Shown here piece after piece: positions 28,136-36,256 of a stretch of DNA of 37,289 nucleotides. Numbering within the stretch: position 1 is the stretch's first letter; each line of letters starts with the position of its first letter. The translations under genes were made by a program, and so were the position numbers. The stretch is from the NCBI GenBank assembly GCA_021372005.1, contig JAJFVC010000028.1, positions 1-37,289 of the forward strand, written 5' to 3'. Below the pieces are notes generated by a model, which made no database searches, was not told where the DNA came from, and saw only the letters and a program-made list of their open reading frames with translations. Source of the stretch: Planctomycetaceae bacterium (lineage in GTDB: Bacteria > Planctomycetota > Planctomycetia > Pirellulales > Thermoguttaceae).

Positions 28136-28606
28136 CTATAAGCGACTACGATCAGGTCTGTCGTTAGTTAGCAGCGCTCTGGTCGTCGCGTTGTTTCGGG
28201 GCATCATCAAGTCTCTTACAATTCTTCCGGTGCCGTACGATACTGAAAGCGCCATAGGGAACCCAAAGGGCAATAAAAAAAGGACAAGGATCGGTAGCCA
28301 CATTAAGGATTCGGCACGTCCTCGACCACTCGATATGCAAGGGACAAAGAGTAGCAGTAGGAGAACATATAATGTTTCGGAAGCTGCAATGCTCACGATC
28401 GTGGCTAGTGCGGCGTGTCGCAAGTTTAAGTGGGTAACAATACTAACCACGGCCGTGACTGCGCTTAGTATCAAGGTGCAAGCAATGAGAGATATAATGT
28501 CTAACACATTCATGTTACCGGCCTCACCCGCCGCATACAAGAAAGCTGTCCCCAAAGGTCCTGCGGCAATGATGATGAGGCTGGGCAACAGCCTTGTTTT
28601 CTTCAT
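28136..28606 (-). CDS. Hypothetical four-helix membrane protein
   Basis: This 156-residue protein has four predicted membrane segments: LLPSLIIIAAGPLGTAFLYA near the start, one at about 33-57, one at about 67-90 and WLPILVLFLLPFGFPMALSV at about 104-125. The ends are basic (MKKTR... and ...RPDRSRL). No family is recognised. The ribosome site before ATG 28606 is weak (GAG). The gene and its surroundings are noticeably AT-richer than the window average and lie between two copies of a direct repeat, which points to horizontal acquisition. It lies 106 bp downstream of the 45-residue ORF on the same strand. Confidence 0.65.
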   Translation of the reverse strand: MKKTRLLPSLIIIAAGPLGTAFLYAAGEAGNMNVLDIISLIACTLILSAVTAVVSIVTHLNLRHAALATIVSIAASETLYVLLLLLFVPCISSGRGRAESLMWLPILVLFLLPFGFPMALSVSYGTGRIVRDLMMPRNNATTRALLTNDRPDRSRL

Positions 28607-28700
28607 TTTCTCGGCCCTTGCTTGTTTGTTAGTGTAACATCTCTTCTGTAAAAGTGATCTTGGTTGGGCCTGACGGAGCGGAGGCGAGCCGGGCGTAACA

Positions 28701-28826
28701 AGGGGGACATCATCACTGATTATTTTCTGCTTTTCGTTGTCGGCCTTGCGGCCTTAGCGGATTGAGCAGTTCGTGGTACGCAACATAGTACCATGCGTGC
28801 TCCAATACCAAGATCCGTGGTGTTCC
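28701..28826. repeat. Direct repeat, copy 2 (complete)
   Basis: The fuller copy of the repeat seen at 27873-27973. It has 24 additional bp (about 28763-28786, bounded by AT dinucleotides). On the reverse strand it carries most of a 45-residue ORF with a good ribosome site. Confidence 0.85.
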
Positions 28827-28850
28827 CGTTTTCACCGCCCGATGTGCCAT
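28713..28850 (-). CDS. Small 45-residue ORF in a duplicated segment
   Basis: From ATG 28850 the reverse strand encodes MAHRAVKTGTPRILVLEHAW, continues YYVAYHELLNPLRPQGRQRK and ends AENNQ at TGA 28713-28715. A strong ribosome site (AAAAGGAGAGA) sits directly before the ATG. A second, truncated copy 830 bp away keeps the same frame after losing exactly 24 bp. The basic protein has no membrane segment or signal peptide. No family is recognised; it could be a small regulatory or mobile-element-linked protein. Confidence 0.5.
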   Translation of the reverse strand: MAHRAVKTGTPRILVLEHAWYYVAYHELLNPLRPQGRQRKAENNQ

Positions 28851-28955
28851 TCTCTCCTTTTACCCACAACACGATGGAACGTCAATCCACCCATCAGGCA
28901 CGTGCGCAGTAAAAGTTTTTGGCGGCTTGGGTGGGCAAAGGGAAAAAGCAGGGGG

Positions 28956-29054
28956 CTCACGCAAAGGCGCAAAGGAATTGATGGAAGAGTGATAACGCGG
29001 TCGCTCGGCCTATCTTGGTTCTCTTTGCGCCTTGGCGTCTTTGCGTGAGTTTTT
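28956..29054. repeat. Imperfect inverted repeat (CTCACGCAAAG type)
   Basis: Left arm CTCACGCAAAGGCGCAAAGG (28956-28975) is the reverse complement of the right arm around 29021-29049 (CTCTTTGCGCC ... TTTGCGTGAG), except that the right arm carries nine extra bp. The arms are about 45 bp apart and the right arm runs into TTTTT, so a transcript could form a large hairpin with a T-run. I recall similar sequences as dispersed elements in other environmental bacterial genomes. Confidence 0.7.
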
Positions 29055-29239
29055 GGTGAAATTCGAATCGGATCGCATGGTCTCGCCTATCTTGACCGTA
29101 AAATGTTGCTGCGCCCATCAGGCACTGGCAAAGCCAGGGGCACACATCACTCAATCTCTTTCGTCCGTGCCACCCTGCCGTTTTTCGGCGGGGGACGAAG
29201 GAATGTCTTTGCGTGGACAGAAAATATGAAATCGATTTG

Positions 29240-29261
29240 CTCTCTCTTTGGGAGAGGGGAC
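29240..29261. repeat. Dispersed palindrome, copy 4 (degenerate)
   Basis: CTCTCTCTTTGGGAGAGGGG with one intact arm (GGGAGAGGGGAC) and a degraded left arm matches the family at 8803, 16892 and 17611. It lies 31 bp beyond the stop codon of the minus-strand gene at 29292-30080. Confidence 0.6.
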
Positions 29262-29291
29262 GTTGTTTTTTCGCCGCGATCCGAGAATCGG

Positions 29292-30080
29292 TCACTCGGG
29301 CCGCAGTCCCGGCAGCTTTGGGATCTTGTCCGGCAGGTCGTAGCGAAGCGGCGTCGATGTGCGGGCCGCTTCGAGGCCGCCCAGTTCGGGATCCCACAGC
29401 CATGTCCATTGTCGCAGTTGTTCGCGCGGAAGCATGACACGGTCCAGGACCTTGGTGCGTTTTTCCTTTTGCCAGCCGCCGTATTGCCAGGTGAACTGCC
29501 AAAGCTCGTGACGCAGCGTCGCCGCGTCGGCCAGTTGACTTTCGTAGCTGGTCGGGCGATCGCGCAGCAGCATCATCAACACGCGGACCGTCTGCCGATC
29601 GCCGGCGAACGCCAGCGGTGCGACTCGGTTTTCATAGTGCGGCGATCGGGCGATGTCGTCGGCGATGGCGGCTCGCGTTGCGTCGTCCACCGCAGCCGCC
29701 GGCGACAAAAAAGGATCAAAGTCTTTGACCGGGGCGAACTGAAATCCCTCGATTCGGCAGTGGTCGCCGACGAAAATCACCAGATCGCACCGACCGGCGG
29801 GAAACTGGTCGAACACCCAGCGGCCGTCGTCCAACCGGCGAGCCTGTGCGTCCAGCGTGGGCTGGTCGATCTTTGCTTTTGGGTCGGGCAAACGCCGCAA
29901 ATCGCCGTCGGGCGTCCATCGTTGGATGGCTCCGACTCGCCGCACGTCGTGAGTGCGACCGAAATCGAGCGTCAACGTCGCGGCTTCGGCTGTCAAAACC
30001 GTGGAGGCTAGGGCGACAAGAACCGCCGCCATAGAGACGCGGAAACAGTCTCGGACAAAATTTCTTTGGCGTTGGCTCAT
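29292..30080 (-). CDS. Secreted protein of unknown function
   Basis: This 262-residue protein begins with a signal peptide (basic MSQRQRNFVRDCFR, hydrophobic VSMAAVLVALASTVL, cleavage probably after TAEA). The mature part has a beta-rich beginning (TLTLDFGRTHDVRRVGAIQRW), which looks like a domain relating to discoidin-type carbohydrate-binding folds, and a helical Trp-rich second half (HELWQFTWQYGGWQKE). No family is recognised with confidence. Its start overlaps the stop of the upstream gene at 30077-30080 (ATGA), so the two are translated together and presumably act in the same exported process. Confidence 0.75.
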   Translation of the reverse strand: MSQRQRNFVRDCFRVSMAAVLVALASTVLTAEAATLTLDFGRTHDVRRVGAIQRWTPDGDLRRLPDPKAKIDQPTLDAQARRLDDGRWVFDQFPAGRCDLVIFVGDHCRIEGFQFAPVKDFDPFLSPAAAVDDATRAAIADDIARSPHYENRVAPLAFAGDRQTVRVLMMLLRDRPTSYESQLADAATLRHELWQFTWQYGGWQKEKRTKVLDRVMLPREQLRQWTWLWDPELGGLEAARTSTPLRYDLPDKIPKLPGLRPE

Positions 30081-32359
30081 GGTTCGTCGGCTTTCGACTC
30101 ATGCGACTCGTCGCCCGTCTTCTCATCTTGTTTCTCCAAGGCCTCGATGTTTTGTCGCGCCAACGGAGCCAACGGGCTGCCGGGGTAGTTTTTTTCCAAA
30201 GTGTGCAGCGCGGCCAAGGCGCGATCCTTGCATCCGAGCCGCATCTGGCTGTCGGCGGCGACGATCAGCGCTTGGTCGGCATAGGGCGAGTCGGGGTTGA
30301 CCGTCAAAAGCTGCTCGGCCTGGGCGACGGCCTGCGCGTAGCGGCCTCGGGCGACCCAGTATCGCGCCCAGAGCAGCGTCAGGTAGCCGTCGATCTTTTC
30401 GGTCGGAAACGCTTGCTGCCAGGCGTCCAATTGTTTGGCTGCCTCGGTCCGTTGGCCGGCCCGCAGATATTCTTCGGTCGAGCGGGCGTGGGCGCCGCGC
30501 CGGGCGGACTCCGCGGCCCACGATTCCTTGGATCGACTAAGTCGCTCGGCTTCGAGGTAATGGTCTCGGGCGGAAGAGCCGTCGCCGGACATCGCGGCGC
30601 AATCGCCCTCGATACGATGCCACAGCGCGCCGATCGAGCCGCCCTGCGAGCGTCCCAATCGGTCCGCAACGCGGTCGAGCAACGATTTCGCCTCGGCCGG
30701 GTTCATCAGATCGTTGGCGGCCACGTCGGCGGCGGCCAGCTCGCACAGCGATTTCGCCTCGGCCGTCGCCATCCGTTGAGCGGCGCTTTGCCAAACGGCC
30801 AACGCCGTCTGCGAATCGTTGAGCCGCCATCGGGCCAACGGGCCGACCAACTGCGCCAGCCGGAGCGTCGCTGCATCGTCGCCCGCGGCGGAACCGTCGG
30901 TCAGGGCGGACCGGCCCGCCTCGACGGCGCGGATCAGATATTGTTCGGATTGCCGCGTCTCGCGGGGTTGCGCGGGCGGTCGCGTGTCGCGGCGACGCCG
31001 GTTAGGGTCTTCTCGCTGTGCTTGGTCGTGGCGGATGATTTCATCGGCGCGGGCGGCCAAGGTGTCCGATTGGGCCAGAAGCGCAAGCACCAATTGTTGC
31101 GCAGAGTCGCCGTCGAGTTTCTTGGGATCGTAATCTTCGAGAATTTTGAGATAGTCGTCGAACGAATAAGACCAAGCGGCGGGGTCCGGACGGGGACGAT
31201 CGACGCGGATGCGGTTGGTCGCCGAGACGGTTTTCGCGCCGCGGCGGATCGACAGCGTCACCGAATACACGCCCGGCCGCAGATAGACGTGATCGGCGAT
31301 GGGCAGATCACTGGTCTGGCCGTCGCCGAAATCCCAAGAGATTTTCGAGCCCGGCGCGGTCAACGCCGACGACGACGTATTGCGCAGCAGCAAGCCCACC
31401 AGCGGCACGGGATTGTCGGGCAGCCACACCTCGTTGGCCAGCGTGGCGATGAAATCGGGGGCGGGGCGGCCGTTGCGCAACGTCAATCGCCCGGCCGGCA
31501 GCCGACCGATCAGATGCGTATGAAACAAAGTCTTCGGCAACAGTTTCGGGACTTCCGGTTTGTCTTCCGTGGGATGTACGATCCACGCCGCGACCATCAC
31601 GGCCCTCGATCCGCGGGCCACGTGGTCGAACTGAAACGCGTGGAGACCGGCCTCCAAGGTCATGTCACGCCGGGTGCCCGGCCGAACTCGGTGGATCGGT
31701 CCGTGCCATCCGGGAGCGGCGGTGACCAACTGGTCGTCCAGCGAAAGAAATCCGCCGTCCTGACTCGAAACGATCAGTCCGTAGACGTCGGACTTCCAAA
31801 GGTCCATCTCGCCCGTGTAGCGGCTCAAAAACGGTTTGTCGTCGAGCGAAAACGGATTGAACCCGTGGAAGACGCCGTCGACGTAATCCGCGCCGATCGG
31901 TTCGGCGCGATCGAATGCCGCGCGGACGGAGTCTCGGCTATAGGGATTGCAGGGCTTGAATCGGCGCGTTTCCAACAGCAGCCCGTCGCGGCAGGTCCAC
32001 GGCGGCGATTTTTCGGTCGGAGGTTTTCCGCCGTAATAGATCTCATATTGCGAATGGCCCGGGAGGGTCTGAAACGCCAGTCGGCAAAAGTCGCCGGGCC
32101 CAAGCTGAAGCACGCGCACCGGCACGCGCTGCCCGGCGCCGGCTGCGACCAGCAGGTTGCGGCCGTCGGGTTGAATTTCGCCTTGATGCCAAAACTCGGT
32201 CACGACGACTGTGTAGGGACGTCCGGCGGGCACGGTCACCGAGCGGACGGCGTTGAATTCGGTCCCGGCGCGTCGAAACGTCTGGCCCGACGCGGACGGC
32301 TCGGCCAGGAAGACCGCCACGAACGCCATAAGCCATGCAGTGGGACCGGCATTTCGCAT
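30077..32359 (-). CDS. Exported PA14-like/PKD/TPR protein
   Basis: This 760-residue protein has a signal peptide (hydrophobic AWLMAFVAVFLAEPSASG, residues 8-25), a PA14-like region at about 178-260 (WKSDVYGLIVSSQDGGFLSL), a PKD domain at about 330-385 (SWDFGDGQTS and HVYLRPGVYSVTLSI), and a helical TPR-type C-terminal half from about 430 (repeats near 600-745, ending YPGSPLAPLARQNIEAL). The tail is acidic. PA14 and PKD domains usually bind carbohydrate or other proteins outside the cytoplasm. An in-frame ATG at 32398 exists, but ATG 32359 with AGAGGA 10 nt upstream gives a proper signal peptide. It is divergent from moxR and overlaps the next gene by four bases. Confidence 0.8.
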   Translation of the reverse strand: MRNAGPTAWLMAFVAVFLAEPSASGQTFRRAGTEFNAVRSVTVPAGRPYTVVVTEFWHQGEIQPDGRNLLVAAGAGQRVPVRVLQLGPGDFCRLAFQTLPGHSQYEIYYGGKPPTEKSPPWTCRDGLLLETRRFKPCNPYSRDSVRAAFDRAEPIGADYVDGVFHGFNPFSLDDKPFLSRYTGEMDLWKSDVYGLIVSSQDGGFLSLDDQLVTAAPGWHGPIHRVRPGTRRDMTLEAGLHAFQFDHVARGSRAVMVAAWIVHPTEDKPEVPKLLPKTLFHTHLIGRLPAGRLTLRNGRPAPDFIATLANEVWLPDNPVPLVGLLLRNTSSSALTAPGSKISWDFGDGQTSDLPIADHVYLRPGVYSVTLSIRRGAKTVSATNRIRVDRPRPDPAAWSYSFDDYLKILEDYDPKKLDGDSAQQLVLALLAQSDTLAARADEIIRHDQAQREDPNRRRRDTRPPAQPRETRQSEQYLIRAVEAGRSALTDGSAAGDDAATLRLAQLVGPLARWRLNDSQTALAVWQSAAQRMATAEAKSLCELAAADVAANDLMNPAEAKSLLDRVADRLGRSQGGSIGALWHRIEGDCAAMSGDGSSARDHYLEAERLSRSKESWAAESARRGAHARSTEEYLRAGQRTEAAKQLDAWQQAFPTEKIDGYLTLLWARYWVARGRYAQAVAQAEQLLTVNPDSPYADQALIVAADSQMRLGCKDRALAALHTLEKNYPGSPLAPLARQNIEALEKQDEKTGDESHESKADEP

Positions 32360-32467
32360 GGTGCGGCAATCCTCTTGGGGGCAAACCATTGAACGCAACC
32401 CCTCTATTCACTAATTTATAAGGATGGGTCCGTCGATGGAAGCAAAAAGCCCGCGAGGAGCCGCCAA

Positions 32468-33529
32468 ATGCCCGGCACTACCCCCCCCATGAGTCCCGAA
32501 GAAGCCGTCCGCCGGGTCGCCCAGGCCCGAGAAGCCTTGGTCGGCGAGGTCCATCAGGTGATCGTCGGCCAGGACGAGATGATCGAGCAGATGCTCATCG
32601 GTCTGTTCGCGCGCGGCCACTGTCTGACGATCGGCGTGCCGGGGTTGGCCAAAACGCTGACCGTCTCGACGCTCGCGCAGACGTTGCGGTTGAAGTTCCA
32701 GCGGATCCAATTCACGCCCGACCTGATGCCCAGCGACATCACGGGCACGGAGATCATCGACCAGGATCCGACGACCGGCCAGCGCAGCTTTCGATTCGTG
32801 CGCGGCCCGGTGTTTTCCAACATTGTGCTGGCCGACGAAATCAACCGCACGCCGCCGAAGACGCAGGCCGCGCTGTTGCAGGCCATGCAGGAGCACGAGG
32901 TGACCGTGGCCGGCAACACCTACCAACTGGACCCGCCGTTTTTCGTTATGGCCACGCAAAACCCGATCGAGCAGGAAGGCACCTATCCGCTGCCCGAGGC
33001 GCAACTGGACCGCTTCATGCTTTCGATCAACGTCGGCTATCCGACCCGTTCCGAAGAGCGCGAGATCGTGGCGGCCACGACGCAGACGGCCCATCGCGAA
33101 GTCCGAACGGTGTTGCACGGGCAGGACATTTTGTGGATTCAGCAACTGGTGCGTCAGGTGCCCGCCGCCCAGCACATGATCGACTACGCGGTCGATCTGG
33201 CCCGGGCGACGCGGCCCAAAGAATCGACCAGCCCCGAGTTCGTCACCAATTGGCTTGCGTGGGGCGCGGGCCCGCGAGCCGCGCAGTATCTGATCCTCGG
33301 CGCGAAAGCGAGGGCCATTTTGCACGGACGATTCGCCGTGGCGGCCGAGGATGTCCGTGCGATGGCGTTGCCGGTGTTTCGGCATCGGTTGTTTACGAAT
33401 TTCAACGCCGACGCCGAGGGGATCGACGTCGAACAAGTGATCGAACGGATTTTGGCCGCCGTGCCGGAGCCTTCCTACGGCGACTCAACGGCCGCGTCGC
33501 CGCGCCGCGCGCCGCCGCCCCTTCGATAA
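32468..33529 (+). CDS. MoxR-family AAA+ ATPase
   Basis: This 353-residue ATPase is of the MoxR family, chaperone-like proteins that help assemble or activate protein complexes, often with von Willebrand-factor-A partners. It has Walker A as GVPGLAKT, Walker B as IVLADEINR, sensor-1 MATQNPIEQEGTYPLPEAQLDRF and a C-terminal lid with GAGPRAAQYLILGAKARAILHGR. GGAG precedes ATG 32468. The expected DUF58 and VWA-domain partner genes do not follow; instead a nitroreductase is next. The divergent PA14/PKD/TPR gene may be its functional neighbour. The last 20 residues are Pro/Arg-rich and poorly conserved. Confidence 0.93.
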   Translation: MPGTTPPMSPEEAVRRVAQAREALVGEVHQVIVGQDEMIEQMLIGLFARGHCLTIGVPGLAKTLTVSTLAQTLRLKFQRIQFTPDLMPSDITGTEIIDQDPTTGQRSFRFVRGPVFSNIVLADEINRTPPKTQAALLQAMQEHEVTVAGNTYQLDPPFFVMATQNPIEQEGTYPLPEAQLDRFMLSINVGYPTRSEEREIVAATTQTAHREVRTVLHGQDILWIQQLVRQVPAAQHMIDYAVDLARATRPKESTSPEFVTNWLAWGAGPRAAQYLILGAKARAILHGRFAVAAEDVRAMALPVFRHRLFTNFNADAEGIDVEQVIERILAAVPEPSYGDSTAASPRRAPPPLR

Positions 33530-33564
33530 AAACGGTTTCACGAGCTTGGAAAGGAGTTTTTTTA

Positions 33565-34074
33565 ATGGACGCCCTCGAAGCGATTCAAAGTCGTCGGAGC
33601 ATTCGCCGGTATCTTGAGGAGCCGATCGGCGAGCCGTTGATCGAAAAACTGCTGGCCGCCGCGATGCAGGCGCCCAGCGCGCGCAATCAGCAGCCGTGGC
33701 ATTTTGTCGTGATCGACGATCGGGCGACGCTGCAAAAAATTCCAGAGTTCATGCCCAACGCGGCGTTGGTGGCCGGGGCGCCGCTGGCCATCTTGGTGTG
33801 CGGCGACCTGAGCCTCGAAAAATCAGAAGGCTATTGGGTGGTCGACTGCGCCGCAGCGACCGAAAACCTGTTGCTGGCGGCCCACGCCCTGGGGCTCGGC
33901 GCGTGTTGGTGCGGGGTCTATCCGCGGCCGACGCGCATGGCGGAATTGCGTAAGTTGCTTGGCTTGCCCGAAGACGTTCTGGCGCACAGCCTGGTGGCGA
34001 TCGGGCGGCCGGCCGAGCAGCACGGCGTCGAAAATCGCTATCGGGCCGATCGCGTGCGACGCAATCATTGGTGA
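33565..34074 (+). CDS. Nitroreductase-family flavoprotein
   Basis: This 169-residue protein belongs to the FMN-dependent nitroreductase fold. The N-terminal SRRSIRRYLEEPIG and MQAPSARNQQPWHFVVI bind FMN, and the C-terminal GLGACWCGVYPRP and GLPEDVLAHSLVAIGRP are typical of the short nitroreductase group. AAGGAG at 33551-33556 precedes ATG 33565. The frame is open upstream into moxR, but similarity starts here. Such proteins reduce quinones or nitro compounds, or dehalogenate; the substrate is unknown. It follows moxR by 35 bp. Confidence 0.9.
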   Translation: MDALEAIQSRRSIRRYLEEPIGEPLIEKLLAAAMQAPSARNQQPWHFVVIDDRATLQKIPEFMPNAALVAGAPLAILVCGDLSLEKSEGYWVVDCAAATENLLLAAHALGLGACWCGVYPRPTRMAELRKLLGLPEDVLAHSLVAIGRPAEQHGVENRYRADRVRRNHW

Positions 34075-34103
34075 TCGTTCTGAAATTGTCGGAGGGAGCC
34101 GCC

Positions 34104-34877
34104 GTGAAAATCGCCACGTGGAACGTCAATTCGATCCGCGCCCGAGAAGAACGCCTGCTCGACTGGCTCGAACGGACCCGTCCGGACGCGGTTTGTTTGC
34201 AGGAAATCAAGGTGGTCGACCAGGCGTTTCCCTATGCGGCCATCGAGGCGGCCGGCTATCAAGCGACGGTTTTCGGCCAAAAAACCTACAACGGCGTGGC
34301 CATTTTGAGCCTCAACAAGCCGGACGACGTCCAGCGAGGCTTCGGGGACGACGACGACGACGCGCAGGCCCGGCTGCTGCGGGTCAAGCTTGGCGGTGTC
34401 GAAGTGATTTCCGCCTACGTGCCCAACGGCGAGAGCGTGGGCTCGGACAAATGGGCCTACAAGCTTCGGTGGATGCGTCGGCTCGGCGAGTATCTGGCGC
34501 GGCGATTCACCGCCGGCGCACCTGTGGTGTTGTGCGGCGATTTCAATGTGGCCCGCGACGATCTCGACGTGGCCCGGCCCGACGATTGGGCTGAGAGCGT
34601 GCTGTGCCATCCCGAAATCCGCGCGGCGATGGACCGGCTGCTCGGCTGGGGATTGGTCGACGTCGTCCGACGCCGGCATCCCGAAGGCAAGTTGTATTCG
34701 TGGTGGGACTATCGGAATCTGGCGTTTCCACGCAACGAGGGCCTCCGACTCGATTACATTTTGGCCACCGAGCCGATGGCCGCCCGATTGACCGACGCCG
34801 CGATCGACCGCCAGGAGCGCAAGTCCGGCGGCGCAACGAAACCATCGGATCACGCACCGGTGGTGGCGGTGTTTTAG
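34104..34877 (+). CDS. xth: Exodeoxyribonuclease III
   Basis: This 257-residue Mg-dependent enzyme degrades the 3' strand of duplex DNA and cleaves at abasic sites during base excision repair. Motifs are KIATWNVNSIRAR at the start, LQEIK with the metal-binding Glu34, GDFNVARDDLDV, LRLDYILAT and SDHAPVVAVF with the catalytic His near the C-terminus. GTG 34104 with GGAGGGAG upstream gives the family's usual start; an upstream ATG at 34068 would add a non-family segment overlapping the nitroreductase. It converges with the sugar kinase gene 18 bp downstream. Confidence 0.95.
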   Translation: MKIATWNVNSIRAREERLLDWLERTRPDAVCLQEIKVVDQAFPYAAIEAAGYQATVFGQKTYNGVAILSLNKPDDVQRGFGDDDDDAQARLLRVKLGGVEVISAYVPNGESVGSDKWAYKLRWMRRLGEYLARRFTAGAPVVLCGDFNVARDDLDVARPDDWAESVLCHPEIRAAMDRLLGWGLVDVVRRRHPEGKLYSWWDYRNLAFPRNEGLRLDYILATEPMAARLTDAAIDRQERKSGGATKPSDHAPVVAVF

Positions 34878-34895
34878 CGCACCTCGCACGTTGCA

Positions 34896-35975
34896 TCAGC
34901 GGCGCACGCGGGCGTTGCCCTTCCAGATGCTCCAGACTTGCTCTTCGTCGGCCGGCTGCCCGTAGTCGGTGGTCATCGTCGTGGCCAGCACGCCGCAGGC
35001 CCAACCGAACTGGATCCACTTTTCCGGCGCCCAGCCCTTCAAGATGGCGTAGAGCATTCCGCCGACGAAGCCGTCGCCGCCGCCGATGCGGTCGAGCACG
35101 GTGATTTCTTGCGGCTGGACGACGTGCCAATCCGAGCCGACCGACATGATCGCGCCCCACAGATGGCGGTTCGTGTTGATCACCTCGCGCAACGTGGTGG
35201 CGAAGACCGAGGCGTTCGGGTAAGCCTTCTTAACCCGGTCGATCATGCCTTTAAAGCTTTCGATCTTGGCCGCGAGCCCCTGGCCGCCCGCTTCGGGCCC
35301 TTCGACGCCCAGGCAAAGCTGAAAATCTTCTTCGTTGCCGACCAGAATGTCGGCCATGTCGGCGATCTCGTGGAAAATCCGATGCAGTTCGTCCTCGCGG
35401 TTTTTCCAAAACGAGGCGCGATAGTTTAGGTCGAAGGCGATGCGAGTGTCGTGTTTCTTGGCGGCCCGGGCCAATTCGAGACAGAACTGGCTGGTCTCGG
35501 GCGACAGCGCGCCGATCAGCCCCGACAAGTGAACGATCTGCACGCCCTCACGGCCAAAAATCCGCTCCAAATCAAAATCCTTGACGTTCAACGTGCGGCC
35601 CACTTCGCCCGCCCGATCATTCTGCACGCGCGGCCCGCGCGACCCATAGCCGCTGTCGGCGATGTTGAACTGATGGCGATAGCCCCACGGTCCGCCTTGC
35701 TCCAATTCGGGACCTTCGTAGCTCATGTGTCGGCCGGCCAGATTGTCCTTGATGAATCGGGCGATCGGGCTGTCCTTGACGAACGTGGTCAATACTTTGA
35801 CCGGCAACCCTAGGAACGACGCCACGCTGGCGACGTTGGTTTCGGCGCTGGTGGCCTGCATCACAAACGTGTTGCTGCAATGCACCGGTTGGCCGTTGAC
35901 CGGGGTGATGCGAACGCCCATGCTTGTGGGAACCAACAACGCACAACGGCAATTCGGACGGAGCGAAAGGCTCAT
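34896..35975 (-). CDS. PfkB-family sugar kinase (2-keto-3-deoxygluconate kinase-like)
   Basis: This 359-residue ribokinase-family protein phosphorylates a sugar or sugar acid. The N-terminus lacks a typical GE-x-hydrophobic start but has SAETNVASVASFLGL, a substrate-site segment LNYRASFW, the NEEDF motif and the C-terminal catalytic GGGDGFVGGM with the base Asp. Family resemblance is to 2-dehydro-3-deoxygluconokinases, which act in sugar acid and Entner-Doudoroff-type catabolism. CCTCCT at 35986-35991 is the ribosome site; ATG 35975 (10-nt spacing) is chosen, with GTG 35978 (7 nt) as alternative. The nearby gnd gene also handles sugar acids. Confidence 0.88.
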   Translation of the reverse strand: MSLSLRPNCRCALLVPTSMGVRITPVNGQPVHCSNTFVMQATSAETNVASVASFLGLPVKVLTTFVKDSPIARFIKDNLAGRHMSYEGPELEQGGPWGYRHQFNIADSGYGSRGPRVQNDRAGEVGRTLNVKDFDLERIFGREGVQIVHLSGLIGALSPETSQFCLELARAAKKHDTRIAFDLNYRASFWKNREDELHRIFHEIADMADILVGNEEDFQLCLGVEGPEAGGQGLAAKIESFKGMIDRVKKAYPNASVFATTLREVINTNRHLWGAIMSVGSDWHVVQPQEITVLDRIGGGDGFVGGMLYAILKGWAPEKWIQFGWACGVLATTMTTDYGQPADEEQVWSIWKGNARVRR

Positions 35976-36021
35976 CACAAGAAAACCTCCTGGCCGGGAA
36001 AATCAGTGACACGGCTTGCTC

Positions 36022-36040
36022 GACAGGCGGCAGACCTGTC
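36022..36040. repeat. Small inverted repeat
   Basis: GACAGG and CCTGTC flank a 7-nt spacer in the intergenic region upstream of the sugar kinase gene. It may be a dispersed element or an operator; no more can be said. Confidence 0.35.
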
Positions 36041-36256
36041 CCTCCGCGTCCAGAACAGGCGAAGCGTCCCGTCTCGGCGCGGCAAAGCGAGTTATTGTAT
36101 CGAAGGATGGTTCGGCTGCAAATAGTTGCGTCGCAAGAGGGGGCGCTATCCGGCGGAACGTCAAAAGTCGGAAATTCGATTGAAGTTTGCCATCGATTCG
36201 CTCGATCTGAATTTCGCGCAGTGAACATCTTTTCTACCCCCCCATACGGTGCGTTC

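Larger units (their letters stand above)
28851..29291. other. Repeat-rich non-coding stretch
   Basis: No gene is convincing in this 441-bp stretch. It contains a large inverted repeat (28956-29054), a short hairpin CTGGC-AAA-GCCAG at 29125-29137 and a degenerate copy of the CCCTCTCCC palindrome at 29240-29261. It reads as a collection of dispersed elements between the small ORF and the end of the secreted-protein gene. Confidence 0.6.

Noticed and set aside
27796..29291. A CRISPR array in the repeat-rich patch
   Set aside because: Only two copies of a long repeat about 830 bp apart; no short regularly spaced repeats or cas genes.
30101..32392. A 763-codon plus-strand frame opposite the PA14/PKD/TPR gene
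   Set aside because: No motifs or ribosome site; the minus strand has a signal peptide, PKD domain and overlapping partner gene.
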